DNA of 64,000 nt, from NCBI GenBank assembly GCA_963763205.1, contig CAVXNQ010000021.1:186001-250000 (forward strand), read 5' to 3'. Positions 26,457 through 35,285 of the stretch are shown in pieces (within the stretch, counting starts at the first letter, position 1; every line of letters begins with the position of its first letter). Made by a program: the position numbers and the translations under genes. A model generated the notes under the pieces. It was not told the origin of the DNA and did no database searches. It was given only the letters and a program-made list of their open reading frames with translations. The stretch comes from DDH964 sp963763205. GTDB taxonomy: Bacteria; Desulfobacterota; Desulfuromonadia; Desulfuromonadales; DDH964.

Positions 26457-26912
26457 ATGATCATTCTTGCCAGCGACCATGGCGGCCTGGAACTCAAGGA
26501 CGCCATCAAAGAATACCTGACGACCCACGGCCTCGAGGTGCGGGACCTGGGAACCATGAATGGCGAATCGGTCGATTACCCGGACTATGCCGAGCAGGTC
26601 GCGCGGGCCATCGCCCAGGGGGAGGCGGATCGCGGCGTCCTCATCTGCGGCACCGGGATCGGCATGTCGATCGTCGCCAACAAATTCCCCGGGGTGCGGG
26701 CGGCGCTGATCAGCGACGAGTTCACGGCGCGGATGTCCAAGGAACACAACAACGCCAACATCATCGTCATGGGCGGCAGGGTTCTCGAGCGGGACCGGGC
26801 CCTGGCGATGCTGCGCATCTGGCTGGATACCCCCTTCGAGGGGGGACGCCACCAGCGGCGGCTCGACAAGATCGCGCAGATCGAGGAAACGATTCGCAGC
26901 GGGCGGTTTTAG
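26457..26912 (+). CDS. rpiB: ribose-5-phosphate isomerase B
   Basis: RpiB interconverts ribose 5-phosphate and ribulose 5-phosphate. The 151-residue protein has IILASDHGGLELK, YPDYAEQVARAI, the active-site Cys region ILICGTGIGMSIVANK (VLICGTGIGMS here) and EHNNANIIVMGGRV. It follows fabF by 7 bases and is probably co-transcribed with it. Confidence 0.95.
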   Translation: MIILASDHGGLELKDAIKEYLTTHGLEVRDLGTMNGESVDYPDYAEQVARAIAQGEADRGVLICGTGIGMSIVANKFPGVRAALISDEFTARMSKEHNNANIIVMGGRVLERDRALAMLRIWLDTPFEGGRHQRRLDKIAQIEETIRSGRF

Positions 26913-26930
26913 CCCGGACGGTTACCGCCC

Positions 26931-26964
26931 ATGGGCAGGCTCGCGGCCTGCCCATTTACTTTTC
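26931..26964 (+). terminator. hairpin terminator between rpiB and glyA
   Basis: atgggcaggc (26931-26940) pairs with gcctgcccat (26946-26955), followed by ttactttt. The stem is perfect but the T tract is interrupted, so termination may be partial. Confidence 0.55.
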
Positions 26965-27012
26965 GGCACCCGGCAGGCACTGCCGGAGTGCACTTCTCCC
27001 GGAGGTCGTTGC

Positions 27013-28267
27013 ATGTCCCTTTCCCTTGCCCAGTTCGATCCCGAGATCGCCGCCGCCATTCGCAAGGAGACCGAACGCCAGGAATACAGCCTGGAATTCA
27101 TCGCCTCGGAAAACTTCGTCAGCGAGCAGGTCCTCGAGGCCCAGGGCTCGGTGCTGACCAACAAATACGCCGAAGGCTATCCCGGCAAGCGCTATTACGG
27201 CGGCTGCGAATTCGTCGACATCGCCGAAGACCTCGCCATCGATCGCGCCAAGCAGCTGTTCGGTGCCGAACACGCCAACGTCCAGCCCCATTCGGGCTCG
27301 CAGGCCAACATGGCGGTCTACTTCTCGGTCTGCCAGCCCGGGGATACGGTCCTTGGCATGAACCTCGCCCACGGCGGCCATCTGACCCACGGCTCGCCGG
27401 TCAACTTTTCCGGCAAGCTGTTCAATATCGTCCCCTACGGGGTCAGCCGCGACACCGGAACCATCGACTACGACGAGGTCGAGCGCCTGGCCAGAGAGCA
27501 TCGGCCGAAGCTGATCGTCGTCGGCGCCAGCGCCTATCCGCGGACTCTCGATTTCGCCGACTTTCCGGCGGATCGCCGACGAGGTCGGGGCGCTGGTCAT
27601 GGTCGACATGGCGCACATCGCCGGTCTGGTCGCCGCCGGCGAGCATCCCAACCCGGTTCCCTACGCCGAGTTCGTCACCACCACCACCCACAAGACCCTG
27701 CGCGGCCCCCGCGGCGGCATGATCCTCTGTCGTGAGGAGTTCGCCAAGAAACTCAACAGCAACATCTTCCCGGGGATTCAGGGCGGGCCGCTGATGCATG
27801 TCATTGCCGCCAAGGCGGTCGCCTTCAAGCGAGGCCCTGCAGCCCGAGTTCAAGACCTACGCGGCGCAGGTGGTGAAAAATGCCAAGGCGCTGGCCGCCG
27901 GGCTGACGGAGCACGGCTTCCAGCCTGGTCTCCGGCGGCACCGACAACCACCTGATGCTGGTCGATCTCTCCGGCAGCGAACTGACCGGCAAAGTCGCCG
28001 AGGCGGCCCTGGAGAAAGCCGGGATCACCGTCAACAAGAATGCGGTCCCCTTCGATACGCGCTCCCCCTTCGTCACCAGCGGCTTCCGGATCGGTACCCC
28101 GGCGACGACCACCCGCGGGCTCAAGGAGGCGGAGATGGGACAGGTGGCCGAGTGGATCGCCCGCGCTCTGGACAATGTCGAAAACGAAACCGCAACTGGC
28201 GCAGATCCGCGGCGAGGTTCGCGACCTCTGCAGCCGCTTTCCGCTTTACGCCCACAGGTTGAAATAG
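27013..28267 (+). CDS. glyA: serine hydroxymethyltransferase (four frameshifts)
   Basis: GlyA interconverts serine and glycine with tetrahydrofolate and pyridoxal phosphate. The N-terminal frame gives LEFIASENFVSEQVLEAQGS and YYGGCEFVDIAEDLAIDRAK. After shifts near 27570, 27830, 27926 and 28185 the frames give MVDMAHIAGLVAAGEHPNP, the PLP-lysine motif TTTTHKTLRGPRGG, EALQPEFKTYAAQVVKNAK, SGGTDNHLMLVDL and finally EVRDLCSRFPLYAHRLK with a stop. The order is complete, so all four breaks look like base-calling errors in a single essential gene. Confidence 0.94.
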
Positions 28268-28280
28268 AGAGGGGCTCCTC

Positions 28281-28757
28281 ATGGAGCGACCGAGCTGGTC
28301 CGAATATTTCATGGATATCGCCCGGCTGGTGGCCCGCCGCTCCACCTGCCTGCGCCGGCAGGTGGGAGCGGTCCTGGTCAAGGAGAAGCATATCCTGGCC
28401 ACCGGCTACAACGGCACCCCTTCGGGAATCACCCACTGCGCCGAGGTCGGCTGTCTGCGGCAGCAGCTGGGAGTCCCCTCCGGGGAACGGCATGAGCTCT
28501 GCCGGGGGCTGCATGCGGAGCAGAATGCCATCATCCAGGCCGCCAAGCACGGTGTCAATATCGCCGGCTCGACCCTCTACTGCACCAACTCTCCCTGCGT
28601 CATCTGCTCCAAGATGATCATCAACGCCGGGGTGCGGAAAATCGTCTATTTGGAAGGCTATCCGGACAATCTCTCTTTGGAGATGCTCAAGGAAGCCGGG
28701 ATCGAAACCACGGCGTTTTCCGGGACTCCGGAAAGCGCTGAAGAGGTTCAACCATGA
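28281..28757 (+). CDS. deoxycytidylate deaminase
   Basis: The 158-residue zinc enzyme deaminates dCMP to dUMP for thymidylate synthesis. It has the zinc ligands in LHAEQNAIIQAA and NSPCVICSKMIINAG, and ATGYNGTPSGITHC for nucleotide binding, as in ComEB/dCMP deaminases. Its stop overlaps the nrdR start by four bases (ATGA). Confidence 0.93.
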   Translation: MERPSWSEYFMDIARLVARRSTCLRRQVGAVLVKEKHILATGYNGTPSGITHCAEVGCLRQQLGVPSGERHELCRGLHAEQNAIIQAAKHGVNIAGSTLYCTNSPCVICSKMIINAGVRKIVYLEGYPDNLSLEMLKEAGIETTAFSGTPESAEEVQP

Positions 28758-29242
28758 AATGTCCCTTTTGTGGTTTCGCCGACACCAAGGTGATCGATTC
28801 CCGTCTCGGTCGCGAGGGGAACAATATCCGCCGCCGTCGGGAATGTGTCGATTGTGAACGGCGCTTCACGACCTACGAGCGGGTCGAGGAAACCCTGCCG
28901 CTGGTGATCAAGAAAGATGGCCGGCGGGAAGCCTTCGACCGCACCAAGATCATTGCCGGGATGCAGCGCGCCTGCGAAAAACGCCCCGTCTCCATCGGGA
29001 CCATCGAAAAGTTCGTCGATCGCCTGGAGCTGATGCTGCAGGAGAGTGGCGAGAAGGAAGTGGATGCGAGCCGGATCGGCGAGGCGGTGATGGGGGCGTT
29101 GCACGGCATCGACGAAGTCGCCTATGTCCGGTTCGCTTCGGTCTATCGGCAGTTCAAGGACATCAACGAATTCATGGCCGAACTCAAGGACATCCTGGCC
29201 AAAGGCGAAAGCCGGGCTCCCCACGATTCCGCCAAGAGCTGA
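28754..29242 (+). CDS. nrdR: transcriptional repressor NrdR
   Basis: NrdR controls ribonucleotide reductase genes in response to ATP and dATP. The 162-residue protein has the N-terminal zinc ribbon (MKCPFCGFADTKVIDSR and CVDCERRFTTYERVE) and an ATP-cone (VIKKDGRREAFDRTKIIAGM to RFASVYRQFKDINEFM). It overlaps the dCMP deaminase gene and precedes the riboflavin genes, a common arrangement. Confidence 0.95.
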   Translation: MKCPFCGFADTKVIDSRLGREGNNIRRRRECVDCERRFTTYERVEETLPLVIKKDGRREAFDRTKIIAGMQRACEKRPVSIGTIEKFVDRLELMLQESGEKEVDASRIGEAVMGALHGIDEVAYVRFASVYRQFKDINEFMAELKDILAKGESRAPHDSAKS

Positions 29243-29269
29243 TTTTTTCTGCCCACCGGACCTTCCACC

Positions 29270-30385
29270 ATGGCGACGAATGCCGAAGCCTATATGCAGC
29301 GTGCCCTGGACCTGGCCCGCCGGGCGGAGGGGCGCACCCGGCCTAATCCTCCGGTCGGCGCCGTGGTGGTCCGCAACGGGGTGATTGCCGGCGAAGGATT
29401 CCATCCCCGGGCCGGCGAGCCCCATGCCGAGATCTTCGCCCTGCGAGCAGCCGGGGAAGCGGCCAGAGGAAGCGACCTGTACGTCACCCTCGAGCCTTGC
29501 AGCCACCAGGGCCGCACCGGGCCTTGCGCCGAGGCTGTGGTGGCGGCCGGCATTGCCCGGATCTTCATCGGCATCCAGGATCCCAATCCCCTGGTCTCCG
29601 GCCGCGGAATCGCCCACCTGCAACAAGCCGGGATCCACGTCGAGGTCGGCATCCTCGCCGCCGAATGCCGGCGCCTGATTGCTCCCTTCGCCAAGCACAT
29701 CGCCACCGGGCTGCCTCTGGTCATCCTCAAAAGCGCACTGACCCTGGATGGGCGCAGTGCCACGGCGAGCGGAGACTCGCGCTGGATTACCGGTGAAGAG
29801 AGCCGGGCTCTGGTCCATCGACTGCGGGACCGGGTCGATGCGATCATGGTTGGCATCGGCACCGTCCTCCACGACGATCCCCAATTGACCTGCCGGCTTC
29901 CCGGCGGGGGAGGGCGCGATCCCCTGCGGGTGATCGTCGATTCGGGTCTGCAGATCCCCGCGTCCGCGGCCGTCCTGTCGCCAGCTTCTGCAGCCGGGAC
30001 GCTGATCGCGACGACCGCTGCCGCCGATGCAAAAAAACGCCGGGAACTGGAGGCGTGCGGGGCGACGGTGCAGGTCTGTGCGGAGCGGGACGGACGGGTG
30101 GATCTTTTCGACCTGCTGCGCCGACTTGGCGCCATTGGCATCCAGAGCCTGCTGGTCGAAGGCGGCGCCGTCCTCAACCAGGCGCTGCTCGGCGCCGGGC
30201 TGGTCGATCGGGTGATGGTCTTTCTGGCGCCCAAGCTGCTGGGCGGCAACGACGGCAAGGGGATGTTCAGCGGCAGCGGCGTGGATACCCTGGCCGCGGC
30301 CGTCCACCTGCAGGATGTCCAGGTCAGCCGCTGCGGCGAGGATACGCTCATCGAAGGGGAGGTGCGGCGATGTTCACTGGACTGA
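29270..30385 (+). CDS. ribD: bifunctional riboflavin deaminase/reductase RibD
   Basis: RibD performs the second and third steps of riboflavin synthesis. The 371-residue protein has an N-terminal deaminase domain (GRTRPNPPVGAVVV; PHAEIFALRAAG; TLEPCSHQGRTGPC, zinc ligands) and a C-terminal reductase domain (LKSALTLDGRSAT; GDSRWITGEESR; LLVEGGAVLNQALL). It overlaps ribE by 16 bases. No FMN riboswitch precedes it. Confidence 0.95.
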   Translation: MATNAEAYMQRALDLARRAEGRTRPNPPVGAVVVRNGVIAGEGFHPRAGEPHAEIFALRAAGEAARGSDLYVTLEPCSHQGRTGPCAEAVVAAGIARIFIGIQDPNPLVSGRGIAHLQQAGIHVEVGILAAECRRLIAPFAKHIATGLPLVILKSALTLDGRSATASGDSRWITGEESRALVHRLRDRVDAIMVGIGTVLHDDPQLTCRLPGGGGRDPLRVIVDSGLQIPASAAVLSPASAAGTLIATTAAADAKKRRELEACGATVQVCAERDGRVDLFDLLRRLGAIGIQSLLVEGGAVLNQALLGAGLVDRVMVFLAPKLLGGNDGKGMFSGSGVDTLAAAVHLQDVQVSRCGEDTLIEGEVRRCSLD

Positions 30386-31020
30386 TTGAGGATCTCGGGA
30401 CCGTCCGCGAATTGCGCCGGTCTGGCGCCAGCGCCCGGCTGGCGGTGGCGACGGCCATTCCCGCGGCGGATCTGGTCCTGGGCGAGAGTATCGCCGTCAA
30501 CGGCGTCTGCCTGACGGTGGTGACCATCGGTAGCGATTTTTTTGCCGCTGATGTCTCCCCGGAGACCCTCGACTGTTCGACCCTGGGCAGTTGACTGCGG
30601 GCCGCCGGGTGAACCTGGAGCGGGCGCTGCGTCTTTCCGACCGGCTGGGCGGTCATCTGGTCAGCGGCCATATCGATGGCATCGGCGAGGTGGCCGGCCG
30701 GGTCCGGGACGGCAACGCCGTGCGCTTTACCATCCGCGCCGCGAAATCCCTGACGCGCTACGTGGTGGACAAGGGTCGATCGCCGTGGACGGCATCAGCC
30801 TGACCGTCAACCAGGTCCAGGGGGACCGGTTTGAACTCGCCGTCATTCCCCATACTCTGGAGGTGACTACCCTGGGAGGACGCCGGGTCGGCAGCGCCGG
30901 TCAATCTGGAAGTCGACCTCATCGGCAAGTATGTGGAGCGCCTGCTCGGCCTCCGCCAGGAGTCCGGAAATGAGCGGCGGGCTTGGGCTGGAGACCCTTG
31001 CCAAGCATGGATTTCTGTGA
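30370..31020 (+). CDS. ribE: riboflavin synthase alpha chain (frameshifted)
   Basis: This enzyme dismutates two lumazines to riboflavin. Pieces in three frames are collinear with the two lumazine-binding repeats: MFTGLIEDLGTVRELRRSG, AVNGVCLTVV, then after about 30587 AGRRVNLERALRLSDRLGG and GHLVSGHIDGIGEV, after about 30775 SIAVDGISLTVNQVQGDRFE, and after about 30895 PVNLEVDLIGKYVERLL. A further shift near 30970 would give the expected ending LETLAKHGFL. All parts are present, so the breaks are read as errors. Confidence 0.88.
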
Positions 31021-31053
31021 CATAGTGCCAGGTCACAAAAGGAGCGACGACCC

Positions 31054-32263
31054 ATGCCTATAGCCAAGATTGAAGCTGCCCTGGAGGATATTCGCCAGGG
31101 CAAGATGATCATTCTGGTCGATGACGAGGATCGGGAAAACGAAGGCGACCTGGCATGGCCGCCGAGATGGTCACCCCCGAGGCCATCAACTTCATGGCCC
31201 GCGAAGGGCGGGGGCTGATCTGCCTGTCCCTGACCGAGGAGCGGGCCGACCACCTGGAGCTGCCGCTGATGGTGCGGGACAATACCTCCTCCTTCGGCAC
31301 GGCCTTTACCGTTTCGCATCGAAGCCCGACGCGGGGTGACCACCGGCATTTCCGCCGCCGACCGGGCCCAGACCATTCAGGGTCGCCATCGCCGACGAGT
31401 CTACCGCCGAAGACCTTGCCCGGCCCGGGCATGTCTTCCCCTTGCGCGCCAAGAAGGGCGGGGTGCTGGTCCGCGCCGGCCAGACCGAGGGCTCGGTCGA
31501 CCTGGCCCGCCTCGCCGGCCTGAAGCCGGCCGGCGTCATCTGCGAGATCATGAACGAGGACGGCACCATGGCGCGCATGCCGGAGCTGCAGTAAGTTCGC
31601 CGAAAAACATGACTCTGAAGATCGTCACCATTGCCGATCTGGTCGCCTACCGGATGCGCAAGGAGCTGCTGGTGCGGCGGGCCGCCGAAACCGTTCTGCC
31701 CACCCCTTTCGGCGGCGAATTCCGGGCCATAGCCTATGAGAACGACGTCGACAAGGCGCAGCACCTGGCCCTGGTCAAGGGGGAGACTCAAGCCGGAACA
31801 GCCGATTCTGGTCCGGGTCCATTCCGAATGTCTGACCGGGGATGTTTTCGGCTCGCAGCGCTGCGACTGCGGCGAGCAGCTGCATGCGGCCATGGCGCAG
31901 ATCGAGAAGGAGGGGTGGGGAGTGATCCTCTACATGCGCCAGGAAGGGCGCGGGATCGGCCTGATCAACAAGCTCAAGGCCTACGCCTTGCAGGATGGCG
32001 GTCACGATACCGTCGAGGCGAACGAGGCCCTCGGCTTCAAGGCCGATCTGCGCGACTACGGGATCGGTGCCCAGATTCTCGCCGAACTCGGCATTCGCAA
32101 GATCCGCCTGATGACCAACAACCCCAAGAAAATCGTCGGCTTGGAAGGGTACGGCCTGGAAATCGTCGAGCGGGTCGCCATCGAGGTGCCGGCCACTGGA
32201 AAGAATTTGAAATATCTCCAAACCAAACGCGAGAAACTCGGCCACCTGCTCGAGAATCTCTAA
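31054..32263 (+). CDS. ribBA: bifunctional DHBP synthase/GTP cyclohydrolase II (about six frameshifts)
   Basis: RibBA supplies both riboflavin precursors. The DHBP synthase half shows MIILVDDEDRENEGDL, AINFMAREGRGLICLSL, GVTTGISAADRAQTI and RPGHVFPLRAKKGGVL. The cyclohydrolase half shows RVHSECLTGDVFGSQRCDCG, with the zinc Cys residues, YMRQEGRGIGLINKLKAY and MTNNPKKIVGLEGYGL. Shifts lie near 31154, 31318, 31380, 31591, 31613 and 31786. No conserved block is missing, which favours sequence error over decay. Confidence 0.92.
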
Positions 32264-32356
32264 ACGGCCAATGCTGGATGAGGGTCGCCTGGCTCCTGCC
32301 GGGCTCGTCTCTATGGTAACCGCCTCAAACCCGGTCCGAAATCCGGAGGAACTCCC

Positions 32357-32821
32357 ATGACCAAGACCTTCGAAGGGAAACTTGATGCCCAGGGGCTGCG
32401 CTTCGCCATCGTGGTCGGACGCTTCAACAGCTTTATCGCCGATCGCCTGGTCGAAGGCGCCAACGATGCCCTGTTGCGCCACGGGGCCGAGGCGGCGCAT
32501 ATCCATCTGGTCAAGGTGCCCGGGGCCTTTGAAATCCCCCTGGTCGCCAAGAAACTGGCGCAGTCCGGGAACTACGACGCGGTGATCTGTCTCGGCGCGG
32601 TGATCCGCGGCGCCACCCCGCATTTCGACTACGTCAGTGCCGAGGTTTCCAAGGGCGTCGCCGCCGCCGGGCTCGAAACGGGGGTGCCGGTCATCTTTGG
32701 GGTGCTGACCACCGATAGCATCGAACAGGCGGTGGAACGGGCCGGAACCAAGTCCGGAAACAAGGGGTTCGAAGCGGCCATGGGCGCCATCGAGATGGCC
32801 AATCTGTTTCAGGTTCTGTAA
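32357..32821 (+). CDS. ribH: 6,7-dimethyl-8-ribityllumazine synthase
   Basis: RibH joins the two precursors to form lumazine. The 154-residue protein has FAIVVGRFNSFIADRLVEGA, the binding motif VPGAFEIPLVAKKLA, AVICLGAVIRGATPHFDYV with the catalytic His, and FGVLTTDSIEQAVERAG. A ggaggaa ribosome site precedes the ATG. nusB follows 5 bases downstream. Confidence 0.96.
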   Translation: MTKTFEGKLDAQGLRFAIVVGRFNSFIADRLVEGANDALLRHGAEAAHIHLVKVPGAFEIPLVAKKLAQSGNYDAVICLGAVIRGATPHFDYVSAEVSKGVAAAGLETGVPVIFGVLTTDSIEQAVERAGTKSGNKGFEAAMGAIEMANLFQVL

Positions 32822-32826
32822 CCATC

Positions 32827-33297
32827 ATGAGTAAGGGATTGCGTCGGCAGGGTCGTGAACTCGCCCTGAAAGCCATCTACGGGCTGCACGATGGGGACGC
32901 CGAACCGGCGTCCTTTCTGCAGGAATTCTGGGCAAATTTCCGGTTCCGGGACGACATCCTCGGCGAACCCCATGACGAGCCGGGTGCGGAGGTGCCGACG
33001 GAAGTCCGGGTCTTTGCCGAAGACCTGGTGACCGGTACCCTCGGGAACCTGGAGCGAATCGATCAGGTCATCGGCGAATTTTCCACCAACTGGTCCCTGG
33101 AACGGATGTCCCGGGTCGATTTGGCACTGTTGCGCATGGCCAGTTACGAGTTGCTGTACCGGCCTGATGTCCCCGCCAACGTCGTGATCAACGAGGCCAT
33201 CGAGATCGGCAAGACCTACGGCACCAAGGAGACTTCCGCCTTCGTCAACGGGATTCTGGACAAGATCTCGCGATCCTCCCGGCCGGCCCCTCAATGA
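32827..33297 (+). CDS. nusB: transcription antitermination protein NusB
   Basis: NusB joins the antitermination complex on rRNA transcripts. The 156-residue all-helical protein has RRQGRELALKAIYGLHDGD at the N-terminus. The C-terminal family block runs from WSLERMSRVDLALLRMASYE through PANVVINEAIEIGKTYG to SAFVNGILDKI. The pairing ribH-nusB is widely conserved. Confidence 0.95.
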   Translation: MSKGLRRQGRELALKAIYGLHDGDAEPASFLQEFWANFRFRDDILGEPHDEPGAEVPTEVRVFAEDLVTGTLGNLERIDQVIGEFSTNWSLERMSRVDLALLRMASYELLYRPDVPANVVINEAIEIGKTYGTKETSAFVNGILDKISRSSRPAPQ

Positions 33298-33746
33298 GCC
33301 AACTGCGGGTCCTCGATCTTGCGGCCGATCGCATGGAAGGAGAGGTGGTCGCTGCCTTTTTCTTCAGCGATGAACGGCCCGTGCAGGGACCCGCAGCACT
33401 GCTCGACTGGCGCCTTGGCGACCCCCTGACCCGGGCGTTGGTCGCGGCAACCAGTTTCGGCCGGGCCGGTGAGCATTTTCTGGTGCGCAACAACGGTAAA
33501 CTCGGCAGCGACTGGGCCCTCTTTGTCGGTGGCGGCAATTGGCAGGGACTCGGACCGGAGACCTACCGCAGTCTGGTGAACCACCTGCTCGTGGTCTGCA
33601 CCGGCGCCGGGTTTCGCAGGATCGCCCTGTGCCTCGCTCCGCTGGCCGCGATGACGGGGGGCGAACTGGAGAGGTTAGTTCGGCAGTCCCTTGAGGAATT
33701 CGGCAACGCCCCTTGTGAATGCCTGTTGTCGCTGGAACGCATTTGA
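33294..33746 (+). CDS. free-standing leucyl-aminopeptidase N-terminal (M17_N) domain
   Basis: The 150-residue protein resembles only the N-terminal, macro-domain-like part of M17 leucyl aminopeptidases: LDLAADRMEGEVVAAFFFSD, GPAALLDWRLGDPLTRAL, EHFLVRNNGKLGSDWALFVG and TYRSLVNHLLVVCTGAGFR. The catalytic metallopeptidase domain is missing, and no remnant follows before hom. It overlaps nusB by 4 bases (ATGA). The free domain may bind a ligand or partner; its function is unknown. Confidence 0.72.
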   Translation: MSQLRVLDLAADRMEGEVVAAFFFSDERPVQGPAALLDWRLGDPLTRALVAATSFGRAGEHFLVRNNGKLGSDWALFVGGGNWQGLGPETYRSLVNHLLVVCTGAGFRRIALCLAPLAAMTGGELERLVRQSLEEFGNAPCECLLSLERI

Positions 33747-33789
33747 ATTCAAGGCCATAGGCCAACTACTTCACCAAAAAGAGGAAGGC

Positions 33790-35100
33790 ATGGAGCAGAT
33801 CGGGATCGGCTTGCTCGGATTCGGCACCATCGGCACCGGTGTCGTCAAGTTAATCCAACAAAACGCCCAACTCCTGCGGGAGCGACTCGGCGGGGAACTG
33901 GTTCTGGCCAGAATCGCTGATCTCGATATCACCACGGATCGCGGGGTGACCGTCGAACCAGGGCTGTTGACCACGGACGCAGAAAAGGTCCTCAGTGCGC
34001 CCGACATCGACATTGTTATCGAGTTGATCGGCGGCTACGAGCCGGCCCGCAGCTTCGTCCTCAAGGCGATCGCCAACGGCAAGCACGTCGTCACGGCCAA
34101 CAAGGCGCTGCTCGCCCTGCACGGTGAGGAGATTTTCGCCGCTGCCGCCGCCAAGGGGGTCGAGGTCATGTTCGAAGCCGCCGTCGGCGGTGGGATTCCG
34201 GTCATCTCGGCGATCAAGGAAAACCTGTGCGCCAACCGTTTCCGGAGCGTCTTCGGCATCCTCAACGGCACCTGCAACTACATCCTTACCCGGATGACCA
34301 GCGAAGGGGCGGAATTCTCCGACGTGCTGGCCGATGCCCAGGCAAAGGGCTATGCCGAAGCCGATCCGACCTTTGATATCGAAGGGGTCGATACCGCTCA
34401 CAAGCTGGCCTTGCTGGTCGCCCTCTGTTTCGGAACGCGGGTTGCGTTTGCCGACATCTACACCGAAGGGATCAGCGAAATCTCCGCCCTCGATATTCAG
34501 TTCGCCCGACAGTTCGGCTACAAGATCAAGCTGCTGGCGATCGGCAAGCGTGACAACGGCCAGATTGAGGCCAGGGTCCAGCCGACCATGATTCCCCTCA
34601 ATTACCCCCTCGCAGACGTCGACGGCGTCTTCAATGCGGTTCGCCTGCTCGGTGATTTTGTCGGCCCCGTGATGCTTTACGGTCGCGGGGCCGGCATGGA
34701 AGCCACGGCCAGTGCGGTGATGGGGGACGTCATGGCAATTGCCCGCAATCTGCGCTGTGGCGTTCAGGGACGGACCCCGGCGCTGGGCTGCTGCCAGGAA
34801 TCTGTGGCCCATCTGCCGGTCAAGCCGATGGCCGATATCGTCAGCCAGTATTATCTGCGCTTCGGAGCCCTCGACAAGCCCGGCGTCCTCGGTCAGGTGG
34901 CCAGCATTCTGGGCCGCCACGACATCAGCATCGCCTCGATGATCCAGCCCGAACGGCAACTCGGCGGTGCGGTGCCGATCGTCCTGATGACCCATGAGGC
35001 CAGGGAGGCCGACGTGAGAAATGCCCTGCGGGAAATCGACCGCCTGCCGCTGATGTCGCAGCCGAGTCGGTTCATCCGCATCGAAAGCCAGCTCGATTAG
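33790..35100 (+). CDS. hom: homoserine dehydrogenase
   Basis: Hom reduces aspartate semialdehyde to homoserine for threonine and methionine. The 436-residue protein has the NAD(P) motif IGLLGFGTIGTGVVKL, VIELIGGYEPARSFVLKAI, VVTANKALLALHG, EAAVGGGIPVI, and ILNGTCNYILTRM near the catalytic region, with AEADPTFDIEGVD. A C-terminal ACT domain (DKPGVLGQVASILGRHDISI) suggests threonine feedback. The ATG has an aggaagg ribosome site. Confidence 0.96.
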   Translation: MEQIGIGLLGFGTIGTGVVKLIQQNAQLLRERLGGELVLARIADLDITTDRGVTVEPGLLTTDAEKVLSAPDIDIVIELIGGYEPARSFVLKAIANGKHVVTANKALLALHGEEIFAAAAAKGVEVMFEAAVGGGIPVISAIKENLCANRFRSVFGILNGTCNYILTRMTSEGAEFSDVLADAQAKGYAEADPTFDIEGVDTAHKLALLVALCFGTRVAFADIYTEGISEISALDIQFARQFGYKIKLLAIGKRDNGQIEARVQPTMIPLNYPLADVDGVFNAVRLLGDFVGPVMLYGRGAGMEATASAVMGDVMAIARNLRCGVQGRTPALGCCQESVAHLPVKPMADIVSQYYLRFGALDKPGVLGQVASILGRHDISIASMIQPERQLGGAVPIVLMTHEAREADVRNALREIDRLPLMSQPSRFIRIESQLD

Positions 35101-35224
35101 GGATAAAACTCCGGGGTGGGATCGGCTTCGCCTTGGTAGGGACCCCGTTGCCCGCGTGCCCAAGGCACGGTCCGGTCTGCTCGGTGATGGTCCGGCATTG
35201 CTTTGCCCAACGCAGATCGCAGGA

Positions 35225-35263
35225 AACAGAAGAGCCCCGTCAACTGGACGGGGCTCTTCTGTT
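35225..35263. terminator. bidirectional terminator between hom and the acyl-CoA ligase gene
   Basis: A perfect 17-base stem (aacagaagagccccgtc with its complement) and a 5-base loop lie between two convergent genes. The T run is short on both strands, but the stem is exceptionally stable. Confidence 0.8.
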
Positions 35264-35285
35264 CGGAGATGGGGCGCTGCCCTCG

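Noticed and set aside
29243..29269. FMN riboswitch before ribD
   Set aside because: The gap from nrdR is only 27 bases and holds no RFN-like sequence.
30370..32263. ribE and ribBA as true pseudogenes
   Set aside because: All conserved blocks are present in order, and the neighbouring essential genes share the same kind of one-base breaks, so sequence error is more likely.
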